Origin: Symsagittifera roscoffensis
Taxonomy: Eukaryota > Xenacoelomorpha > Acoela > Convolutidae
Length of the DNA stretch: 64,000 bases
Direction of reading: 5' to 3'
Assembly: GCF_963678635.1 (NCBI RefSeq)
Contig: NC_087066.1
Coordinates: forward strand, 55,570,312 to 55,634,311
Shown here: positions 62,039 to 64,000 of the stretch, piece by piece
Layout of the letters: each line of letters begins with the position of its first letter
Position numbering within the stretch: position 1 is the stretch's first letter
Notes under the pieces: model-generated
The model's database searches: none
What the model saw: only the letters and a program-made list of their open reading frames with translations
Told to the model about the DNA's origin: nothing
Program-made: the position numbers and the translations under genes

Positions 62039-62467
62039 CAAGGGCGGATCTAGGATTTTTTCGAGGGGGTAGGGCGGATTTTTAAAAAACTTTCGAAAGT
62101 TTTGACGACTTTTTTTTTTTAGGTCGACCATATTGATTTGCCGAGCTCTCCCAAAGTACTGTTTGGCTTTTTATTCGGCCAAAATTTTTGTGCCACAGGC
62201 AAAATTTTGAAAAAACATTCAAAAAAGCCGTTTTTGGGCACTTTTTGAAAAACTTTGACAAAAATCGCGTTTTTTTGGCGCGCGCTCCCCCTCAAAGTTA
62301 GTATATATTGTCGCCGAAAGCGCCTTTAGAAAAATTTAGGGTCCGTCAGCCAAAAAAGGATATCTCAAAATAGTACAAAAAGGGGACCCTTTGGGCGGCA
62401 GGTGGTCGAATCCCTGAGGGAAGGCGTCCACTCCCCCTCCCGCCCCTTCCCCCTAAATCCGCCCCTG
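62039..62467. mobile_element. hAT-type MITE family E, complete copy (429 bp)
   Basis: Starts CAAGGGCGGATCTAGG, ends AAATCCGCCCCTG, with a perfect 8-bp duplication TTTAGAAG (62031-62038 and 62468-62475). Confidence 0.92.
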
Positions 62468-62639
62468 TTTAGAAGCCCTCTGTTAGAGGCCAACCAAAAA
62501 AAGATGTAAAGATTTTTTTTAAAACCCTAATGGAAGTCCGCAGTTGAAAGCAAATCAGAATAAGTTTTCATAGTGAACCAACCTCCCGGATTGACCTCCA
62601 TACACCTCCATGCTTATCAGACAATTCCATAAATGAAGT

Positions 62640-63505
62640 GTGTGGAAAAATGCTTGTCATACAATTTTCATACAATTTCTAAAAAATAGTTCGAAAAAAG
62701 ATATAAACTTATTTGTGTGGCTGTTTGATTCTAACAAATTAGTCTGGTGAAAAAAACCAAGGTTTTGGTTTTTGAAAAACAATGCTTATCATGCAATTCC
62801 CATATATGGAAATTGTATGACTGACGTTTTTTTGATGGCGACACAAAAAAATTTTCAAAATAATTTTGAAAATTTGCCCCAAATTTTTTTTTGTTCTTTT
62901 GTTTTCAACCGCAATTTGAATTTTCTACGCAAACAAACATTTTCCGAAAAAAAAGTTTTTGCATGCAAAATTTAATTTTTTGTGTGCATAACGTAGTCTT
63001 GGATACAATAAAATTGACTTTTTTTCTTTTCACTTCAAAATTGTTTTTCAAAAACGCTGAAAACTTCTATTTCTTTTGTATGGCGTGTTTATGTATGCCC
63101 TGATCAATGTCTGATAAATTGATAATTCAAAAACTTAAAATACTCATCTTTGTTACTTTTGTTATATCATTTGTGAACGACAGCTCGAAGACAATTCAGG
63201 TCGTTTTCTATGCATTGTAAATACAAGATCGTCCAATTTTTGGTTCTTTGAGTGAACCAAAGTCTTTGTCACTTGTGTTAAGTTACAAACGCAATCCAAA
63301 ATTTTTCAGAAGATATAAACTTATTTGTGTGGCTGTTTGATTCTAACAAAATAGTCTGGTGAAAAAAACTTATCGAAAAAGATCTATCATACAATTTTCA
63401 TATATGGAAAAATGCTTGTCATAGAGTTTTTATACAGTTTTCTGTACGTATGGAAATGTATGTATGACAAGAAGTTTCTCATATATGGAAATTGTATGAT
63501 AAGAA
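62640..63505. repeat. Duplicated 60-bp block amid ATACAATTTTCATATATGG palindromes
   Basis: AGATATAAACTTATTTGTGT through CTGGTGAAAAAAAC occurs at 62698-62757 and 63311-63369 with one mismatch. Around both are multiple inverted copies of CATACAATTTTCATATATGG and ATGCTTGTCAT. Confidence 0.7.
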
Positions 63506-64000
63506 GTTTTGGTCAACCCGTGCTGCTTGCCCTTTGTCATGTATTTTTTCAACAAAATCAATCATAATTTTTACGCCGCTAAAATTGGTTCAATTTATCT
63601 TTTGTTTTAGTTTTCAGAATGATTTATTGCTTCATTATGACACAAAAATTGAAGCTAATAATTGAGGAATTTACAATTTTTTCGGCTTTCATTTCAAGCC
63701 CCCAATGATTTTTCATAAAAAATTTTTGAAAAATTTTCAAAAAATTGTATGTTTGTTGTTTTTGAAATTTCAAGACTAATAAGTACATCCTAAGCAACGT
63801 TCAAGTCTGCAAAACACGTTAAGGCGAAACACATGTTTAGACAAAACATTTTAAAATAACTAAGCTGTTTTAAATAACTAAAATTTCGTTTAAAAAAATG
63901 CAAAAGTGGTCAAGTTTTTTTGGGTAAAAGCAAATGTTTAAAACATGAAGTTTTTCTCAATAAAAGCTTTATTGTTAAGTTTTGAAACAAATGTTTAAAA
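63506..64000. other. Intergenic, nothing identified
   Basis: AT-rich sequence with AAATTTTTGAAAAATTTTC-type low complexity near 63720. Confidence 0.4.

Overview
The window reads as AT-rich, repeat-dominated nuclear DNA from an invertebrate animal. It has spliceosomal signals, Ty3/Gypsy-type LTR retroelements, hAT-type MITEs with 8-bp target duplications, Helentron-like repeats and decayed LINE fragments. I cannot name the species from the sequence. Almost nothing in the window is host coding sequence. The best host feature is a 45-codon first exon at 18851-18985. There is a 200-base assembly gap at 56746-56945.

Region 1 (1-18565, coding on the minus strand) is a very large, largely intact, env-bearing Ty3/Gypsy-type element. 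Read 5' to 3' on the minus strand it has: a 410-bp LTR (18156-18565), a tRNA primer site, a long leader with repeats, a small basic ORF (16903-16436), gag-protease (16461-12514), a single in-frame TAA, RT-RNase H-integrase (to 8239), a 62-aa two-helix membrane ORF (7412-7224), a 378-codon open frame with no ATG (7218-6082), a 797-aa glycoprotein-like ORF (6094-3701), a 74-codon continuation of that frame after a TAA, a 601-aa orphan ORF (3479-1674) whose ATG overlaps the preceding stop as ATGA, and an intron-like segment. It ends in an LTR of which only the last 63 bp lie in the window. This gene content resembles a complex retrovirus more than a standard Gypsy element and is the most novel item here.

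Region 2 (18566-22906) holds the host exon, which the big element sits beside in the same orientation, together with two MITE families and Helentron-like repeats. Region 3 (22907-29354) is a second, smaller Ty3/Gypsy element with 212-bp LTRs and a perfect 5-bp target duplication. Its gag-pro is open, but its pol is broken by several stops and shifts. Region 4 (29360-47016) is intergenic: nested repeats, a striking cluster of AATCGATTATAATC palindromes (39.4-40.2 kb), two LINE fossils, a candidate signal-peptide exon and hAT MITEs. Region 5 (47017-51011) is a third, decayed Gypsy element that shares a primer site with the second. Region 6 (51012-64000) contains motif-dense arrays (TCGAC-rich; CATACGTCGCGCCATGCATGG-like), a duplicated Cys-containing coding-like segment, and a dense pile of nested MITEs (hAT families in a Helentron-like repeat and in one another) at 59.2-62.5 kb.

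Both smaller Gypsy elements place the gag start codon across the LTR/primer-site junction, so the primer-binding site encodes the Gag N-terminus (Met-Ala-Gln-Ser). All family calls are from motifs I could read. No database search was possible.
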